From: Bacteroidales bacterium UBA755
GTDB taxonomy: Bacteria > Bacteroidota > Bacteroidia > Bacteroidales > UBA932
Assembly (NCBI GenBank): GCA_002297815.1
Contig: DBKH01000067.1
Location: forward strand, 31,141-95,140
DNA length: 64,000 bases
Direction: 5' to 3'
In this document: piece by piece, positions 60,615 to 64,000 of the stretch
Numbering within the stretch: the stretch's first letter is position 1
Layout: the number at the start of each line of letters is the position of its first letter
Position numbers and translations under genes: made by a program
The notes under the pieces: model-generated
Seen by the model: only the letters and a program-made list of their open reading frames with translations
The model's database searches: none
Told to the model about the DNA's origin: nothing

Positions 60615-62117
60615 TTAGTTATTCCATTTTATAGAGGCTATTGACTTTGCAGGTGCCGTGAACTTTACGGAATGCCCCGAGTCGGAAAAAGTGAACGAGT
60701 GGCTTTCAGACAAATTGTTCTCGATGATTATTCCGTAGGAATGGTCAGGGTTTAGGAACGCCAGACATGAGACACCAGACTTGAGATTCCCCTTTGTCGC
60801 GATCCTGCGTGCTCCGGGGCGAATCACCTTGGAAGCGTGCGCAAGGTTGTAATACTGGGTCTTACGGTCGGTCACCTTACCGGTCTTTGAGTCAATCATA
60901 ACCACACCATAGCAATTCTGGCAGCCACCCGGACGCTTGGGACCATAATTCTCATCCAAAACAAGGTTCCAAAGAGTCACCCCTTTGTTCTCCCTTGAGA
61001 GGGTCTGGATGAAGATGTTGTCGAAGTCAGTCATAAGACACTTCGCGAAATCTGGTGCCCAACCTCCGATCGAAGCCTCAGTGAAATAGATCTCCTTATC
61101 AGGGAACCTGCTGACCATTTTGTCTAGTTCCTTAGGATTTCCATAGTAATTGTGCCATGCGGAGCCTGCCACATACCTGGCGGTCTCTGTATCGGCAAGG
61201 ATATTCATCGGATAGCCTTGTTGGTCAGCGATGCCGTCGTAGTTGTAGTTATGGTCATAGACAAGGATCTTTGTGTTCAGACCGGCCTTCCCGAATGCCG
61301 GGCCGACAGCCGTCTTTATGAACTCAAGCTGCTCTTGCCAAGGCATGTACATTGACATCGAGTTACCCTTGTTCAAAGGCTCGTTCTGGAGCGTCACGGC
61401 ATAGATGTCAAACCCTTGGGACTTCATCACCCGAATCCAACGCACGAAATACTCTGCATAGTCCTGATAGCATTCCGGCTTCAGCCTTCCGCTGGTCCAT
61501 GAATAGTAGTCGCTGTCGTTGTTGACTCTTCTCTTCATCCAGCGTGGCGCTGTCCAAGGCGTGGCGATTATCTTGACATCAGGATTGATCGCCAGAACCT
61601 CTTTAAGGATAGGGAAAAGGTCACGGACATCATATTCATGGGCCGCGAAATTCTCCATACCTTTCTTGTCGCACCAGGTGTACTCGTCAAGACCGAAGTC
61701 CGATGAGCCGATGGTGACCCTCACCATGCTGAATCCAAGCCCTTCTTTGGGATCGAAAAGCTCTTTCAGGAGAGCGGTCCGGGCCGATGGCTCCATCACA
61801 GCCCGCAGATTGTAGCAGGTGCTGCCAGTCAAGGCAGGGCCGAAGCCGTCAACGGTCTGGAAGGTCACAGTTGAATCAAGAGTGACAAGATTAACAGCCA
61901 TTGTTCCCGGCTTGCGAAGCTCCAGTTCCTCAGACTTGAAAAGAAGGGTTTTGTCAGCGGTTGTGACATAGGCCGTCACTACCGCTTGGCTTGGTTCCGG
62001 AGCCGGAGGGGTGACTTCTCCCCCTTCGGTGTTTCCGGAAGCCTTGCCGCAGCAGGAGCAAAGGAACAGCGTGAAGAAGAACAACAGTTTATCGTAACGC
62101 ATGACTTTTCCGCACAT
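60615..62117 (-). CDS. Glycoside hydrolase family 30 enzyme
   Basis: A 500-residue lipoprotein-type enzyme (signal LLFFFTLFLCSCCG). The GH30 barrel has DGFGPALTGSTCYNL, the acid/base Glu246 in TLQNEP and the nucleophile Glu347 in YFTEASIGGW, followed by a beta-sandwich. GH30 members include beta-1,6-glucanases, glucosylceramidases and beta-xylosidases; subfamily cannot be fixed by eye. The start overlaps the SusD stop (TAATG); an ATG at 62102 is an alternative. Confidence 0.9.
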   Translation of the reverse strand: MCGKVMRYDKLLFFFTLFLCSCCGKASGNTEGGEVTPPAPEPSQAVVTAYVTTADKTLLFKSEELELRKPGTMAVNLVTLDSTVTFQTVDGFGPALTGSTCYNLRAVMEPSARTALLKELFDPKEGLGFSMVRVTIGSSDFGLDEYTWCDKKGMENFAAHEYDVRDLFPILKEVLAINPDVKIIATPWTAPRWMKRRVNNDSDYYSWTSGRLKPECYQDYAEYFVRWIRVMKSQGFDIYAVTLQNEPLNKGNSMSMYMPWQEQLEFIKTAVGPAFGKAGLNTKILVYDHNYNYDGIADQQGYPMNILADTETARYVAGSAWHNYYGNPKELDKMVSRFPDKEIYFTEASIGGWAPDFAKCLMTDFDNIFIQTLSRENKGVTLWNLVLDENYGPKRPGGCQNCYGVVMIDSKTGKVTDRKTQYYNLAHASKVIRPGARRIATKGNLKSGVSCLAFLNPDHSYGIIIENNLSESHSFTFSDSGHSVKFTAPAKSIASIKWNN

Positions 62118-63673
62118 TAATAGCCCTGATTCTGCTCGATGTTAGGGTTTTTGTCAAGCACCGTTGTCGGCACAGGAAGGAAAATGCTGTACTGATCAAG
62201 CGGATCCCTTGTAAGGTAGTAGGAATCATTCTTCCAGACATTATTGTGGACATCGATGATCTTGTCGTGGCGGGCAAGGTCGAAGAACCTGAAGCCCTCG
62301 AAAGCCAGTTCGAGACGACGCTCGTCAAGGATCTTGTCAATCAGCTGGTCTCCTGAGAGTCCGCTGACAACAGGCAGTTTGGCTCGCAGACGTACAGCGT
62401 TGACATATTTCAAAGCCCCTGCGCTGTCACCGTTCATCGCGAGAGCCTCCGCGTGAAGCAGGTAGATCTCCGCTAGGCGCATGAGAATGATGCTTGTGGC
62501 AGAGGTCTCCATCTTGCCCATGAACGCATAATTAGTCTCAGGATAGTAAAGACTCCAGCTGCAGGCATCCCAAAGAATGCTGACATTCTTCCTTTCAGTG
62601 TCGCCTTCTGCGTCATAGGCGTCAACCAGGTTCCTAGATGGCGTGATCCACTTAGACCATGTGTAGCTGTCGTTAGGAGAGAACTGATTCCTATGGAACA
62701 TCATGTGAAGCCAGTTGCCTGATGATGCCGTGAACGTCACCTCAAAGATGGACTCCTTCGTGTTCTTGGCGGCTGTCTTGGCTGACACATCATAAGACCA
62801 CAAGTCCTTGTAGTTGTCACACAGGGAGGCTCTCAATGCCTCAGCGCTGCTAGAATTGACATTCATGTCCTTCTCAACTGCCTCACACCACTGGGCTACC
62901 TTGCCCCAGTCTTGAATATTCGATTTCTCGGCATAGACATGGGCCAGAATTCCCTTGGCGAATGTCTTGGAAAGGACGAACTTGTCCTCCGCGCTGAGAT
63001 CCGGTGCATTCTGGGCAGCGAACTCAAGCATCTCCACAATTTGGGCGTATATGTCCTCCCTCGCTGGACGAGACGGATAGTAGGAAGGATAGACTTCCTC
63101 TACATTCTCGGCGGTGATAGGGTCAGGGATGGAGTTGATGACAGGAATAGTGTTGTAAAGCTGCGTGCCTCTGAACACATAGAAAGCCTTTATGATGTCC
63201 GCCTGGGCAAGCCAGTTGTCATGCTGCTCCTGAGTCATGGACGGATCCAGTTTCTGGATGCGGTCAATGTTGCAGATTACCTGGTTGGCTGCATTTATCG
63301 CAAGCTGGAAATCACTCCAATCTCTGGTGACATTCTGATTCGATCCGTCAATCTTGTTGGATTCGATCCCGACAAGTTCCGCAGTGCTCGGAGAGCCGTT
63401 GTAGGCGTTGTCCGCGCGGACTTCTGAATACACAAGCCAGTCCATGAACTGAAGCCTCTGCATCCTATCGTTCTTAAGCACACCGCTATAGAATCCTTTG
63501 ACAAGATTCTCCATCTGCGCTGCGGTGGTGTACTGCGAAGTCGTGGTGTCTTTCGGGACAAAAACATTACCCTCGTTGTAGCCTGTGACAGGATAGATGT
63601 CAAGTTCGCATGAAGCGAGTGGAGCCAGAGCGAGGAAAGAGAATATAATTAATGACTTTTTCATACTCATCAT
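62117..63673 (-). CDS. SusD/RagB-family glycan-binding lipoprotein
   Basis: A 518-residue outer-membrane lipoprotein that caps the SusC transporter. Signal peptide with lipobox LASC. The family features include KAFYVFRGTQLYNTIPVI (TPR region), RLAEIYLLHAEALAMNG and DERRLELAFEGFRFFDLAR, and it ends with the standard NPNIEQNQGY. It begins three bases after the SusC stop and overlaps the GH30 start. Confidence 0.96.
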   Translation of the reverse strand: MMSMKKSLIIFSFLALAPLASCELDIYPVTGYNEGNVFVPKDTTTSQYTTAAQMENLVKGFYSGVLKNDRMQRLQFMDWLVYSEVRADNAYNGSPSTAELVGIESNKIDGSNQNVTRDWSDFQLAINAANQVICNIDRIQKLDPSMTQEQHDNWLAQADIIKAFYVFRGTQLYNTIPVINSIPDPITAENVEEVYPSYYPSRPAREDIYAQIVEMLEFAAQNAPDLSAEDKFVLSKTFAKGILAHVYAEKSNIQDWGKVAQWCEAVEKDMNVNSSSAEALRASLCDNYKDLWSYDVSAKTAAKNTKESIFEVTFTASSGNWLHMMFHRNQFSPNDSYTWSKWITPSRNLVDAYDAEGDTERKNVSILWDACSWSLYYPETNYAFMGKMETSATSIILMRLAEIYLLHAEALAMNGDSAGALKYVNAVRLRAKLPVVSGLSGDQLIDKILDERRLELAFEGFRFFDLARHDKIIDVHNNVWKNDSYYLTRDPLDQYSIFLPVPTTVLDKNPNIEQNQGY

Positions 63674-63676
63674 CTT

Positions 63677-64000
63677 TTAGAAATCAACGTTAACACCGAA
63701 AGTAACAGTCTTGACACAAGGATAAGTGCCCCAGTCGATTCCGAAGTGGGTCGCGTTGGCCCACTGGCTCATCTCCGGGTCATAGCCGGAGTACTTGGTG
63801 AACGTGATCATGTTGTCAAGTGTCACGTAAGGACGGATCCTTGTGATGTTGAGACGCTTGAGTTTCGGGCCAGTGAAATCGTAGGACAGAGTGATGTTCT
63901 TTACTTTTAGGTAAGAGCCGTTCTCGATCCAACGGGATGAGACCTTGACGTTGTACATCTCGTTTGACTTAGGAATGTCGGTAATCTGTCCAGGAATCTT
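63677..64000 (-). CDS. SusC/RagA TonB-dependent receptor, C-terminal part
   Basis: The last 107 residues of a SusC-type receptor; the rest lies beyond the right edge. It has the typical end of the barrel: ENGSYLKVKNITLSYDFTGP, YVTLDNMITFTKYSGYDPEM and CVKTVTFGVNVDF, with a terminal Phe. The frame is open to the last base. It is the first gene of the PUL within this window. Confidence 0.95.
   Translation of the reverse strand, partial: KIPGQITDIPKSNEMYNVKVSSRWIENGSYLKVKNITLSYDFTGPKLKRLNITRIRPYVTLDNMITFTKYSGYDPEMSQWANATHFGIDWGTYPCVKTVTFGVNVDF

Overview
The window looks like a chromosomal segment of an anaerobic gut or rumen type member of the order Bacteroidales (phylum Bacteroidota). The evidence is: promoters of the form TTTG-N19-TAnnTTTG with almost no Shine-Dalgarno sequences; a SusC/SusD polysaccharide utilisation locus (PUL) at the right edge; families largely confined to this phylum (NigD-like, DUF4837, DUF4295, DUF4296, DUF4199, DUF6377, DUF5020, BACON, HU-CCDC81); the argR-GNAT-argG order; and an oxygen-sensitive class III ribonucleotide reductase (nrdDG). 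I cannot name the genus from the sequence alone. There is no rRNA operon, CRISPR array or intact insertion sequence. Most of the window is densely packed core genome.

Layout. 1-2.5 kb: arginine genes (argG, a GNAT acetyltransferase, argR) with an ARG-box-like site at the argR promoter. 2.6-5.3 kb: ECF sigma factor, a membrane-anchored beta-barrel partner and a NigD-like lipoprotein. 5.3-7.8 kb: NhaC antiporter and an AraC regulator. 7.75-20.55 kb: eleven co-directional, nearly abutting minus-strand genes (HU-like membrane protein, acyl-ACP thioesterase, AspT-type transporter, NUDIX, DUF4922-SpoIID fusion, AmpG-like permease, NamZ exo-muramidase, DUF6515 protein, AmgK-RapZ fusion, MurU-like uridylyltransferase, MscL). 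20.6-22.3 kb: tRNA-Asn, a decayed recombinase-like fragment, pncA and tRNA-Met. 22.3-30.4 kb: two M23 peptidases, a phosphohexomutase, def, ruvX, dxr, rseP and a DUF4837 lipoprotein. 30.5-36.9 kb: tRNA-Glu, rpsT, tRNA-Pro, nrdDG and a purine uptake and salvage group (NCS2 permease, Tsx-like channel, apt). 37-41.3 kb: a hydroxyacid dehydrogenase, tRNA-Leu, an HExxH lipoprotein and a secreted phytase-like phosphatase. 41.3-48.1 kb: a probable ftsY-pheT-DUF4296-amidohydrolase-radical SAM-deoC operon. 48.2-53.6 kb: translation genes (thrS, infC, rpmI, rplT, rpmB, rpmG, DUF4295) with lepB. 53.8-56.9 kb: DUF4199, a glycosyltransferase and a membrane-bound DUF6377 regulator. 57-64 kb: a PUL of SusC (partial), SusD, GH30, a DUF5125-type surface lipoprotein and a BACON-LamG-GDPD protein.

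How the genes may work together. The most interesting unit is the 12.8-kb run at 7.75-20.55 kb. Within it, SpoIID (glycan-strand enzyme family), NamZ (releases MurNAc), an AmpG-like permease, an AmgK-like anomeric sugar kinase and a MurU-like uridylyltransferase would together form a route from peptidoglycan fragments back to UDP-MurNAc. The kinase is fused to the C-terminal domain of RapZ, which in E. coli senses glucosamine-6-phosphate. This suggests a combined salvage enzyme and amino-sugar sensor. The pathway is an inference from family membership and gene order. Other points of note are: a 9-mer (ATATTCATT) present far above chance, REP-like palindromes including one read through in frame inside the SpoIID gene, a 29-bp near-perfect hairpin beside nrdG, a tRNA-Met with an inverted T-loop 54/58 pair, and a GH30 PUL carrying a phosphodiesterase.
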